The notes below the pieces were generated by a model. It made no database searches. It was not told the DNA's origin and saw only the letters and a list, made by a program, of their open reading frames with translations. From contig CANQBM010000005.1 of NCBI GenBank assembly GCA_947589575.1, forward strand, positions 56,674-120,673: a stretch of DNA of 64,000 nt, given 5' to 3'. Source of the stretch: an uncultured Clostridia bacterium. GTDB lineage: Bacteria; Bacillota; Clostridia; Oscillospirales; Acutalibacteraceae. A program made the position numbers and the translations under genes. Positions 33,182 to 41,789 of the stretch are shown here, piece after piece. Within the stretch, counting starts at the first letter, position 1. Each line of letters starts with the position of its first letter.

Positions 33182-33880
33182 TTATCTCCTGTTGACATAT
33201 GAGTACCAGTATTTATGAAAATCAGTCTGCCTCCTGGGAGCAATCGGAATTCTTGTTCCGTCTTCCAAATACAGCTCTTTGTAACAGTATTTTGAAACAT
33301 AGTGCATATTCACAAAAAAGCTTTTGTGAACGTAATAGAAAAATCTGTTTGGCAGTTTTTCACGCCAAAAATCAAATCCCTCTTTTGATACAATCCTGTC
33401 GTTCTTTGTTACAATGTAAATTTTTCTGTTGTCGCTTACAATATAAACAATATCATCTATTAATATTCTGACATGTTCTTTATTCCTGTGAATATATACG
33501 TCAACATAGGATTCATCAATATACTCCATTGCTTTGTCAAGGCTTGAATTAAGCCTTGCGACATCAAAGGGTTTTTCAAAAAATCTGAATATATTGAGGT
33601 CCATAGCCTCGTCTTGATATTCCTCAAAATTAGTTATAAAGAATAAAGCAACCTTTTCATTTCTCTTTTTTAATTCTTTTGCGACGGTTATTCCGTCTGC
33701 CTCATCCATCTGAATATCCAAAAAAGCAAGATCAAAAGCGTCCTTGCTTTCGAGGACTTCCTTTGAGGAAGTCGTTATAATAAACTCCACCGTCATATAA
33801 TGATTGTTCATATACTCTTCAATATGCAGTTTCAGTTCATCGACGCATTTCTGTTCGTCGTCACAAATTAAAATTTTCAT
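33182..33880 (-). CDS. agrA: AgrA-type LytTR response regulator
   Basis: The 232-residue protein has a receiver domain with the acidic pair D7-D8 and the phospho-acceptor D55 (LAFLDIQMDEADG). It is followed by a LytTR DNA-binding domain with YYVHKSFFVNMHYV and GTRIPIAPRR. It should be phosphorylated by AgrC and activate target promoters. RBS GGAGGTAAT. Cotranscribed with agrC. Confidence 0.9.
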   Translation of the reverse strand: MKILICDDEQKCVDELKLHIEEYMNNHYMTVEFIITTSSKEVLESKDAFDLAFLDIQMDEADGITVAKELKKRNEKVALFFITNFEEYQDEAMDLNIFRFFEKPFDVARLNSSLDKAMEYIDESYVDVYIHRNKEHVRILIDDIVYIVSDNRKIYIVTKNDRIVSKEGFDFWREKLPNRFFYYVHKSFFVNMHYVSKYCYKELYLEDGTRIPIAPRRQTDFHKYWYSYVNRR

Positions 33881-33960
33881 ATTACCTCCGATAAAAAAGC
33901 TCTTATCAAATAACCCTTGATAAGAGAAAGTTTATCATTGTTTATTAATTTCGTCAAATA

Positions 33961-34281
33961 TTATTTTATTTCGTCAAGATATGTTGATATTAGTTTAGTC
34001 ATAATTTTCAAACTGTCAGGTGGAAATTTTTCTATCAATGAAATTATTTCGGAGCTTTCATTTTCGTTGATTCTGCCTATAAGATAATAGTCCGGAGTTT
34101 CACCCAAAGTATTGCATAACTTGAATATAAAAGGGACGGTAGGGGCATATATTCCCCTTTCTATATTTGATAAATGATTTTTTGAATAACCTATTTTTTC
34201 GGATAATTCTTCCTGTTTCAGCCCGTGTTCTTTTCGTTTCTGCATAATCCTGATGCCGATTAATTTTTTATTCAGAGTCAA
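33961..34281 (-). CDS. XRE-family regulator between the agr halves
   Basis: The 106-residue protein has a helix-turn-helix domain (LKQEELSEKIGYSKNHLSNIERG) and a short C-terminal helical tail. I chose a TTG start at 34281, because GGGGTGGG lies six bases upstream; the ATG at 34314 has no ribosome site before it and contains that site in its frame. It diverges from agrD, so it may regulate agr expression. Confidence 0.75.
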   Translation of the reverse strand: MTLNKKLIGIRIMQKRKEHGLKQEELSEKIGYSKNHLSNIERGIYAPTVPFIFKLCNTLGETPDYYLIGRINENESSEIISLIEKFPPDSLKIMTKLISTYLDEIK

Positions 34282-34452
34282 TATTGCCCACCCCTTTTTT
34301 TGATAATATATCATTTATTTTTACTAAAATAAACAAAGTATTACAAGTTAGTTTTGTATTACGATTATTTTTCACTAAAATACTTTATTTTTTTTGAATA
34401 ATTTGCCAAATCCGTAATTTTACAAGGATAATAAGCAATATTGTATGTTTAA

Positions 34453-34481
34453 TTGAATAACCTCAAATTAAATGATAGTAT
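34453..34481 (+). promoter_or_regulatory. Promoter of agrDB
   Basis: TTGAAT (34453-34458) and TAGTAT (34476-34481) are spaced by 17 bases, 25 bases before the agrD start. The weak -10 suggests activation by AgrA. Confidence 0.6.
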
Positions 34482-34506
34482 TTAATTAAAAAAAGGAGGT
34501 AATATT

Positions 34507-34659
34507 ATGAACAAAATCAGTTCACTTATCTCAAAGGCTGCAAAAAGCAGTGCGGAGCAGGCACTTAAGAGAGACGCAAACACAACAACATGTGCTGCAA
34601 TCTATCAGCCGAAAGCTCCTGCAGCCCTTAAGAAATTCAGCAAGGTAGATAATGATTAA
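34507..34659 (+). CDS. agrD: AgrD-type autoinducing peptide precursor
   Basis: This 50-residue precursor follows AAAAGGAGGTAATATT and ends inside the agrB start. It has an amphipathic helical leader of about 25 residues, a core with C29 and the typical clostridial tail Y33-Q-P-K-x-P. The predicted thiolactone ring is C29-A-A-I-Y33, with an exocyclic tail such as T-T. The mature sequence and tail length are inference. The overlap with agrB by eight bases supports coupled translation. Confidence 0.8.
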   Translation: MNKISSLISKAAKSSAEQALKRDANTTTCAAIYQPKAPAALKKFSKVDND

Positions 34660-35245
34660 TAATCTGTCAAAGCGCCTTACTGACAAACTGCTTTCAAACG
34701 GCACTATAACCGAGGATGAACGGGAACTGTACATATATGGATTTTTTATGCTGTTATCCCATATAATGTATTTAATTCTTGTTTGCATTGTCGGTTTGAT
34801 ATTAGGATGTGTTTTTGAAAGTATTATTTTCTATATCGCTTTTCAGTTCATAAGAAGATATGCGGGCGGTTATCACGCATCAACTGAGGTAAAATGCCAG
34901 ATTTTTTCTACCCTTTCGTTGACAGGTTGTATCGTTGTTATCAAATTGTCCAAGATGTATGATTTTCAGACTGCGGCGCTTGCTTTTTCAATAGTGGCAG
35001 CAGTTTGCATATTCTTGCTTTCTCCCCTAGATACAGCGGAAAAAACCCTTTCAGAAAAGGAGTTTAAATATTTTCGCAAAATCTCATGGCTGATACTGTT
35101 TATAATAACCGCGGCAATTATTATTTCATATGTTCTGAAAATTAAATTCCTGATGATGCCTTGTTGTATGAGCCTAATTCTTGAAAGTATTTTATTATTT
35201 TCGGGAAAAATTAAAAGGCAATCGCAAAAGGTTAAATCAAATTAA
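34652..35245 (+). CDS. agrB: AgrB-type peptide-processing protease
   Basis: This 197-residue membrane protease has the conserved RRYAGGYHA motif with H75 and C82, seven residues apart like the His-Cys pair of staphylococcal AgrB. Several transmembrane helices follow. It cuts the C-terminal tail of AgrD and forms its thiolactone. The gene begins inside agrD and ends near a terminator. Confidence 0.9.
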   Translation: MINNLSKRLTDKLLSNGTITEDERELYIYGFFMLLSHIMYLILVCIVGLILGCVFESIIFYIAFQFIRRYAGGYHASTEVKCQIFSTLSLTGCIVVIKLSKMYDFQTAALAFSIVAAVCIFLLSPLDTAEKTLSEKEFKYFRKISWLILFIITAAIIISYVLKIKFLMMPCCMSLILESILLFSGKIKRQSQKVKSN

Positions 35246-35265
35246 TTTAATAAGTGTATAGAAAA

Positions 35266-35300
35266 AAGAGGATAGCTTAACGCTATCCTCTTAATTTTTA
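35266..35300. terminator. Terminator after agrB and ppdK
   Basis: AAGAGGATAGC (35266-35276) pairs with GCTATCCTCTT (35282-35292), followed by TAATTTTTATTTT on the plus strand. The genes converge here. Confidence 0.85.
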
Positions 35301-35306
35301 TTTTAA

Positions 35307-37937
35307 TTATTTACCTGACTTTATTGCAGCCTGTGCAGCGGCAAGACGTGCAATCGGTACTCTGAACGGTGAACATGATACATAGTCAAGTCCGATTTCA
35401 TGGCAGAACTCAACTGAACTCGGATCACCGCCGTGCTCACCGCAGATACCGCAGTGAAGCTCAGGACGGGTAGCCTTACCGTTTTCAACAGCCATCTTCA
35501 TAAGCGCGCCGACGCCTGTTGTATCAAGCTTGGCAAACGGGTCTGACTCAAAAATCTTTGCATCATAGTAAGCGTCAAGGAACTTACCTGCATCGTCACG
35601 GCTGAAACCGTATGTCATCTGTGTAAGGTCATTAGTACCAAAGCAGAAGAACTCAGCCTCTGTAGCAATATCGCCTGCTGTAAGAGCGGCACGAGGAATT
35701 TCAATCATTGTTCCAACCTCATATTTCATATCAACGCCTGCAGCGGCAATCTCTTCGTCAGCGGTTGCTACAACTATATCCTTAACAAACTTAAGCTCCT
35801 TAGTATCGCAAGCAAGAGGAATCATAATTTCAGGCTTAATCATTTTGCCTGTTTCCTTAGAAACATTGATTGCGGCGCGGATAACAGCCTTTGTCTGCAT
35901 CTTCGCAATTTCAGGATATGTTACCGCAAGACGGAGGCCGCGGTGACCCATCATCGGGTTAGCCTCGTGGAGTGAGTCGCAGACAGCCTTAAGATCCTGC
36001 GCGGTCATATTAAGTTCTGATGCAAGCTCGGCAATTTCATCGTCCTTCTGAGGAACAAACTCATGAAGAGGAGGATCAAGGAAACGGATTGTCATCGGAC
36101 GACCGTCAAGCTCCTTATACATAGCCTCAAAGTCACCCTGCTGGAGCGGAAGAATTTCATTTAAAGCAGCCTCTCTTGCCTCAACAGTTTCAGCGACAAT
36201 CATCTTACGGATTGACTTAATTCTGTCACCCTCAAAGAACATATGCTCTGTACGGCAGAGACCGATACCCTCTGCGCCGTAAGCAACAGCCTGCGCGGTA
36301 TCTCTCGGATTATCCGCGTTTGTTCTTACCTTAAGTGTTCTGTACTTATCGGCAAGCTTCATAAAGCGGCCGAAATTACCTGAATTTGTATCAGCTGCAA
36401 CTGTCGGGATAGCCTCACCGTAAATTGCACCTGTTGAACCGTCAAGTGAAATGTAGTCACCCTCTTTATATACCTTGCCTGCAAGCTCGAACTTCTTGTT
36501 TTCCTCGTCCATTTTAATATCGCCGCAGCCTGATACACAGCATGTACCCATACCGCGAGCAACAACGGCAGCGTGTGATGTCATACCGCCGCGGACTGTG
36601 AGAATACCCTCAGCGGCAACCATACCCTCGATGTCCTCAGGTGATGTTTCAAGACGAACAAGAACAACCTTCTCGCCTCTCTCAGCCCACTCTTTTGCAT
36701 CGTCAGCCGAAAATACGATTTTTCCGCATGCGGCACCGGGCGATGCTGCAAGAGCCTTTGCAACAGGGGTTGCTGCTTTAAGAGCGGCAGCGTCAAACTG
36801 CGGATGAAGAAGAGCGTCAAGCTGTTTCGGCTCTACGCGGAGAACGGCCTCTTTTTCATCAATCATACCCTCATCAAGAAGGTCGCAGGCAATATTAAGA
36901 GCTGCTGTAGCAGTTCTCTTACCATTACGTGTCTGAAGCATATAGAGCTTTCTGTCCTGAATAGTAAACTCCATATCCTGCATATCGCGATAGTGATTTT
37001 CAAGAATTGAGCAAATCTTTGTAAACTGCTCATAACATTCAGGCATAACCTCGGCAAGCTGAGCAATCGGCTGAGGTGTTCTTACACCCGCAACTACGTC
37101 CTCGCCCTGTGCGTTGAGGAGGAATTCACCCATGAGCTTTTTCTCACCTGTTGCAGGGTCGCGTGTAAATGCAACGCCTGTGCCTGATGTGTCGCCCATA
37201 TTACCGAATGCCATCATCTGAACATTAACAGCCGTACCCCATGAGTAAGGAATATCGTTCATACGGCGGTATACGTTTGCACGGGGGTTGTCCCATGAAC
37301 GGAATACAGCCTTAACCGCACCCATAAGCTGCTCAACAGGGTCTGTCGGGAAATCAACACCGATTTTATCCTTGTACTCAGCCTTGAACTGGTCAGCAAG
37401 AACCTTAAGGTCTTCAGCAGTAAGCTCAACGTCCTGTGTAACACCCTTTTCTTCCTTCATCTCGTCGATAAGCTGCTCAAAATACTTCTTGCCGACTTCC
37501 ATAACTACATCAGAATACATCTGAATAAATCTTCTGTAGCAGTCCCAAGCCCAACGAGGATTACCTGACTTCTTTGCAAGAACCTCAACAACTTCTTCGT
37601 TAAGACCGAGATTAAGAATTGTATCCATCATACCGGGCATTGACGCTCTTGCGCCCGAACGTACGGAAACAAGGAGAGGATTCTCCTTATCGCCGAATTT
37701 CATACCGGTGATTTCTTCCATCTTCTTGATGTATTCCAAGATTTCAGCCTGAATTTCGTCGTTAATTTTTCTGCCGTCCTCATAGTACTGCGTACAAGCT
37801 TCGGTTGTAATGGTAAAGCCCTGGGGAACAGGAAGCCCGAGATTTGTCATCTCCGCGAGGTTTGCGCCTTTACCGCCGAGAAGTTCTCTCATTGAACCGT
37901 TACCTTCTGAGAACAAATAAACATACTTGTGACTCAT
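35307..37937 (-). CDS. ppdK: Pyruvate, phosphate dikinase
   Basis: This 876-residue enzyme converts pyruvate, ATP and phosphate to phosphoenolpyruvate, AMP and pyrophosphate and is common in fermenting Clostridia for glycolytic flux. The N-terminal nucleotide-binding domain begins VYLFSEGNGSMRELLGGKGA. The swivelling central domain has the phosphohistidine motif GGMTSHAAVVARGMG. The PEP-binding barrel ends with CGICGEHGGDP. RBS GGAGGTACTCAAT. Own promoter at 38037-38065. Confidence 0.97.
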   Translation of the reverse strand: MSHKYVYLFSEGNGSMRELLGGKGANLAEMTNLGLPVPQGFTITTEACTQYYEDGRKINDEIQAEILEYIKKMEEITGMKFGDKENPLLVSVRSGARASMPGMMDTILNLGLNEEVVEVLAKKSGNPRWAWDCYRRFIQMYSDVVMEVGKKYFEQLIDEMKEEKGVTQDVELTAEDLKVLADQFKAEYKDKIGVDFPTDPVEQLMGAVKAVFRSWDNPRANVYRRMNDIPYSWGTAVNVQMMAFGNMGDTSGTGVAFTRDPATGEKKLMGEFLLNAQGEDVVAGVRTPQPIAQLAEVMPECYEQFTKICSILENHYRDMQDMEFTIQDRKLYMLQTRNGKRTATAALNIACDLLDEGMIDEKEAVLRVEPKQLDALLHPQFDAAALKAATPVAKALAASPGAACGKIVFSADDAKEWAERGEKVVLVRLETSPEDIEGMVAAEGILTVRGGMTSHAAVVARGMGTCCVSGCGDIKMDEENKKFELAGKVYKEGDYISLDGSTGAIYGEAIPTVAADTNSGNFGRFMKLADKYRTLKVRTNADNPRDTAQAVAYGAEGIGLCRTEHMFFEGDRIKSIRKMIVAETVEAREAALNEILPLQQGDFEAMYKELDGRPMTIRFLDPPLHEFVPQKDDEIAELASELNMTAQDLKAVCDSLHEANPMMGHRGLRLAVTYPEIAKMQTKAVIRAAINVSKETGKMIKPEIMIPLACDTKELKFVKDIVVATADEEIAAAGVDMKYEVGTMIEIPRAALTAGDIATEAEFFCFGTNDLTQMTYGFSRDDAGKFLDAYYDAKIFESDPFAKLDTTGVGALMKMAVENGKATRPELHCGICGEHGGDPSSVEFCHEIGLDYVSCSPFRVPIARLAAAQAAIKSGK

Positions 37938-38036
37938 ATTGAGTACCTCCTAAAAATATTAACAAAATTTAGTAAGCTATACTGGTATTATTGTATAATT
38001 CAAGAATTTTATACCAACACAGTATAATGCGATTGA

Positions 38037-38065
38037 ATTATAACATAATACTTATTAAATTACAA
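38037..38065 (-). promoter_or_regulatory. Promoter of ppdK
   Basis: On the minus strand TTGTAA (38065-38060) and TATAAT (38042-38037) are spaced by 17 bases, about 100 bases before the ATG. Confidence 0.7.
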
Positions 38066-38104
38066 ACATTTTTTGTTATTTTTTTACCATTATCATTAAT
38101 TAAC

Positions 38105-38133
38105 TTGAAAAATATATTTTTTTAGTGCATAAT
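38105..38133 (+). promoter_or_regulatory. Promoter of glmU
   Basis: TTGAAA (38105-38110) and CATAAT (38128-38133) are spaced by 17 bases, 34 bases before the ATG. Confidence 0.65.
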
Positions 38134-38167
38134 GTAACAGAAAACAAGATAATTCGGAGGAACACCT

Positions 38168-39547
38168 ATGAAATGTGCTGTTATACTTGCCGGGGGCAAG
38201 GGTACAAGAATGAAGGCTGACTGCCCGAAAGTAATGTGTAATGTTATATTTAAACCTATGATAAGCTATGTTATCGACGCGGTTAAAGAGGCAGATGTGC
38301 GGGATATTTGCGTTATAACGGGATATAAGCACGAAGAGGTTGAGGCTTATCTTCCCGATAATATAAAAACCGCACTGCAGGAGCCCCAACTCGGTACGGG
38401 ACATGCCGTTATGCAGGCGAAAGAATTTATCAGGACACACGCTGATGATGACATTCTGATTCTTAACGGCGACGGACCGCTTATGGACGCCGAAACGATT
38501 AACAAAGCGTATGACTATCATAAAAATAACAATAATTCCATTACGGTTATCAGCGCGCTTGTTGATGACACGGAAGGAATAGGCCACATCAAGCGTGATG
38601 AAAACGGCACCCTTTTAAGAATTGTGGAACATAAGGACGCTACGCCTGAGGAAAAGCAGATACGCGAATCAAATTCCGGCTGTTACTGGTTTAACGGAGC
38701 GGATCTTATTTATGCGCTTGAAAACATTACAAATGAAAACGCTCAGAAAGAATACTATCTTACTGACAGTCTTGAAATTCTTATAAATGCGAATAAAAAC
38801 GCTGGCGCGTATGTTGTAGAAAACAGTGAGGTCGTACTTGGAGCGAATGACAGAAAGCAGCTTAACGATTTAAATAATATTATGAGAAGAAATATCAACA
38901 CAAAACTTATGCTCGACGGTGTTGATATTCCCTGCACTGACGGCGTTATTATAGGAAAAGACGTCAAAATTGGAAATTCCTCTGTGATACTGCCTAATAC
39001 TATTATATTAGGAGATACTGTTATCGGAAACGGATGCACAATCGGTCCAAACTCCTACCTTGACAATGCTGTCATAGGCGACAATGTAATTCTTGATAAC
39101 TGTAAAATTCTTGACAGCACGGTTGAGGACGGTGTTGACGCAGGTCCGTTTGTTAAAGTAAGGGCAAATTCTACTCTTAAAAAAGGCGTTCATATAGGTA
39201 ATTTTGTTGAGGTTAAAAACTCAGTCGTCGGCGAAGGCTCAAAGAGCGCTCATCTGACATATATCGGCGACAGCGATGTGGGACGGGACGTAAACTTCGG
39301 GTGCGGTACCGTTACCTGCAATTATGACGGAAAAAATAAATCACGCTGCGTTATCGGCGACGGCGCATTTATAGGATGCAACACTAATCTTGTGGCTCCT
39401 GTTGAGATTGGGGAAAAGGCATATATTGCCGCGGGTTCAACCATTACCGACAGCATACCCGAAAAGGCGCTGTCAATAGCGCGCGCAAGACAAGTGATAA
39501 AAGAAGGCTGGGTAGATATTAAAAAGCCTTATAAGGAGAAAAAATAA
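38168..39547 (+). CDS. glmU: Bifunctional UDP-GlcNAc pyrophosphorylase / glucosamine-1-phosphate acetyltransferase
   Basis: This 459-residue enzyme makes UDP-GlcNAc for peptidoglycan. The N-terminal uridylyltransferase domain has LAGGKGTRMKADCPKV. The C-terminal half is a left-handed beta helix of hexapeptide repeats with FVEVKNSVVGEGSKSAHLTY and ends with the acetyltransferase loop (CNYDGKNKSRCVIGD). RBS CGGAGGAACACCT. Followed immediately by the VanW gene. Confidence 0.96.
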   Translation: MKCAVILAGGKGTRMKADCPKVMCNVIFKPMISYVIDAVKEADVRDICVITGYKHEEVEAYLPDNIKTALQEPQLGTGHAVMQAKEFIRTHADDDILILNGDGPLMDAETINKAYDYHKNNNNSITVISALVDDTEGIGHIKRDENGTLLRIVEHKDATPEEKQIRESNSGCYWFNGADLIYALENITNENAQKEYYLTDSLEILINANKNAGAYVVENSEVVLGANDRKQLNDLNNIMRRNINTKLMLDGVDIPCTDGVIIGKDVKIGNSSVILPNTIILGDTVIGNGCTIGPNSYLDNAVIGDNVILDNCKILDSTVEDGVDAGPFVKVRANSTLKKGVHIGNFVEVKNSVVGEGSKSAHLTYIGDSDVGRDVNFGCGTVTCNYDGKNKSRCVIGDGAFIGCNTNLVAPVEIGEKAYIAAGSTITDSIPEKALSIARARQVIKEGWVDIKKPYKEKK

Positions 39548-40369
39548 TTGAAAAAACTTTTAGCGATAGCCCTGGCGTCGGTTATAATAGCGGTAACGCT
39601 TGCAGGATGCAACGAGTCGGCAGATGTAAGCGCTACAACCAAGGCAACAACCGAGTCCACAACTACAACCACTACGACTACAAGAACAACTGAAGATATT
39701 AACACTACCTTTAAAGAGGCAGATACTGTAAAAGTTTATCCCGCTCTTAATAAAGATACGAACGGAAGCTATCCGTATCAGCTTTCAGCCTACACCACCT
39801 ATTATGATTCATCAAACTCAACGAGGACTGTGAATATAAAAAACGCGGTCAAAAAGCTTGACAATCTCAAAATCCCCGACGGCAGTACATTTTCTTTTAA
39901 CCAAACAGTCGGAAAAAGAACTGTCCTCGCAGGATATAAAGAGGCAAAAATTGTTGAGGGCGACGAATTTGTTGACGGTCTGGGAGGAGGAATCTGTCAG
40001 GTAAGTTCTACAATTTTTCAGGCGGCTCTGCGCGCTAATCTCGAAATAACCGTCAGGGCATGCCACTCGCTTGAAATCAGCTATGTTCCACTCGGCGCCG
40101 ATGCAACTGTTCAGTGGAATTCTCAGGATTTTCAATTTAAAAATAATTCGGGTACTGATTTAAGACTCAGCGTTTCTGCATCAGACGGAACACTTACCTG
40201 CTACGTATACGCAGCTGATGACATTGATACGGGTAATGTTAAGATCAAGGTTTCAAAGGACGGAAAATCATACGTGCTGACAAGAACCGTAAACGGAAAC
40301 GTAAACTACACCACATACAGTAAATATAATAAACCCAAAACTTCTTCAACAACCAAAAAAGCTAATTGA
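39548..40369 (+). CDS. VanW-family lipoprotein
   Basis: This 273-residue secreted lipoprotein has a signal peptide with lipobox LAGC, a Thr-rich linker (TTESTTTTTTTTRTTED) and a VanW domain with GSTFSFNQTVG, GGGICQVSSTIFQAAL and a late CHSLEISYVPLGADAT. VanW domains are found near vancomycin operons and in many cell-wall proteins; activity is unknown. It starts with TTG at 39548, immediately after the glmU stop, behind AAGGAGAAAAA. A cell-wall role fits the glmU neighbour. Confidence 0.85.
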   Translation: MKKLLAIALASVIIAVTLAGCNESADVSATTKATTESTTTTTTTTRTTEDINTTFKEADTVKVYPALNKDTNGSYPYQLSAYTTYYDSSNSTRTVNIKNAVKKLDNLKIPDGSTFSFNQTVGKRTVLAGYKEAKIVEGDEFVDGLGGGICQVSSTIFQAALRANLEITVRACHSLEISYVPLGADATVQWNSQDFQFKNNSGTDLRLSVSASDGTLTCYVYAADDIDTGNVKIKVSKDGKSYVLTRTVNGNVNYTTYSKYNKPKTSSTTKKAN

Positions 40370-40374
40370 TTTTT

Positions 40375-40412
40375 AAGCGCAGCGGTAAATTTCCGCTGCG
40401 CTTTTCATTTTT
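40375..40412 (+). terminator. Terminator after the glmU-VanW operon
   Basis: AAGCGCAGCGG (40375-40385) pairs with CCGCTGCGCTT (40393-40403), followed by TTCATTTTTATT. Confidence 0.85.
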
Positions 40413-40522
40413 ATTAACTTTTTATAAACAGCATTGACACACAATCATTTATATGATAAACTGCAACTGTGATACTTATGCTATCACAGTTGTATTAATC
40501 TATCAAAAAGGGGGAGTTTTGA

Positions 40523-40900
40523 TTGATTTTTATAGATTATCATAGTCGGGTTCCGATTTATGAGCAAATTAAGGAACAAATAATTATGCTAATCAACACA
40601 AATGTATACAAACCGAATGACCGCCTGCCTTCAATAAGGGGTCTTTCTAATGAGTTAAACATCAATGTCAACACAATAAAGCGCGCTTTTGCGGAGCTTG
40701 AGAATGATAAGGTTGTTTACTCTGTGCAGGGAAAGGGAGTTTTTGTATGTGAAAATCCTTTGGGCAGCGACAAAATTGTTAAAACAGCAATGGAGGATGT
40801 AAGAACAGTTTTGACATCAGCCAAAACAAAGGGCGTAAAAAAAGAAAATCTGATATTATTAGTTGATGAAATATTCAAGGAGGGTGGTACAAATGATTGA
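40523..40900 (+). CDS. GntR-family regulator of YtrA type
   Basis: The 125-residue protein has the winged helix of the short GntR/YtrA group (IYEQIKEQIIMLI, LPSIRGLSNELNINVNTIKRAFAELE split as LPSIRGLSNELNI and NTIKRAFAELE) and a short helical tail, with no effector domain. YtrA proteins repress the ABC transporter operon they lead. It starts with TTG, six bases after GGGGGAG, and overlaps the ATPase gene by eight bases. Confidence 0.85.
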   Translation: MIFIDYHSRVPIYEQIKEQIIMLINTNVYKPNDRLPSIRGLSNELNINVNTIKRAFAELENDKVVYSVQGKGVFVCENPLGSDKIVKTAMEDVRTVLTSAKTKGVKKENLILLVDEIFKEGGTND

Positions 40901-41789
40901 AATAAAAAATGTGACAAAAAAATTCGGTAAACTTACCGCTATTGAAAATATTACCTTTAATATTAAAAAATCGTCAATTTACGGACTTGTAGGTTATAAC
41001 GGCGCGGGTAAAACAACTCTGCTTAAAACGTGCGCCGGAATATACGCTCCCGAGGAGGGCGCCGTTATGATTGACGGTGAAAATGTTTACGATAACGGAA
41101 AAATCAGAAATAATATTTTCTTTGTTCCCGATGAGATGTATTTTCCGAAAGGCGCCACACTGCTTAGAATGAAAAACTTTTATAAAGGATATTATGAAAA
41201 TTTTTCAGAAAAGGTATTCGCTAAAATGGCCGGTGCAATGGGACTCAGCCTGACCGCAAACATTCAGTCCTTTTCAAAAGGAATGCAAAGGCAGGCTGAA
41301 ATTATACTTGCAATGTCAACAAGACCGAAATACCTTTTTCTTGACGAGGTATTTGACGGAATAGACCCGCAGAAAAGAAATCTCTGCAAAAATATATTTA
41401 TTGAATATATGGCGGAAACGGACTGCTCAATCCTTATGAGCAGTCACAATCTTCAGGAGGTAGCGGATCTCTGCGACCATGTTGCACTTATAAACGGCAA
41501 GACATTGAAAATGAATGTTTCTGTTGACGATATTAGCAACGCTTACAAAAAATACAGACTTATCTTTGACAGAAAAATTACCGCGGAAGATTTTGCGGAT
41601 ATTGCTTATAAGGATATTGCCATAGAAAATAAAATGGTTACGATAACTGTTGAAAACAACTTTGACCCGCAGGTATTTGAGCCGCTTGCTCCTATATTTA
41701 CGGACAGCGTTACACTCTCTCTTGAAGAGGTATTTTTAAATGAAATGGAGGATAGTAAATATGACATCACTTCAATTTTCAGCGAATAA
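40893..41789 (+). CDS. ABC transporter ATPase subunit
   Basis: This 298-residue ATPase has Walker A GYNGAGKTT, the diverged signature FSKGMQRQ and Walker B LFLDEVFDGIDPQ, as in the YtrB/bacitracin-type exporters. The start at 40893 follows AAGGAGGGTGGTACAA. It overlaps the GntR gene upstream and the permease downstream (29 bases), so the three are coupled. It powers the permease at 41761. Substrate unknown. Confidence 0.9.
   Translation: MIEIKNVTKKFGKLTAIENITFNIKKSSIYGLVGYNGAGKTTLLKTCAGIYAPEEGAVMIDGENVYDNGKIRNNIFFVPDEMYFPKGATLLRMKNFYKGYYENFSEKVFAKMAGAMGLSLTANIQSFSKGMQRQAEIILAMSTRPKYLFLDEVFDGIDPQKRNLCKNIFIEYMAETDCSILMSSHNLQEVADLCDHVALINGKTLKMNVSVDDISNAYKKYRLIFDRKITAEDFADIAYKDIAIENKMVTITVENNFDPQVFEPLAPIFTDSVTLSLEEVFLNEMEDSKYDITSIFSE

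Noticed and set aside
38096..38587. Antisense ORF within glmU
   Set aside because: It lies opposite a conserved gene, has no ribosome site and shows no domain.
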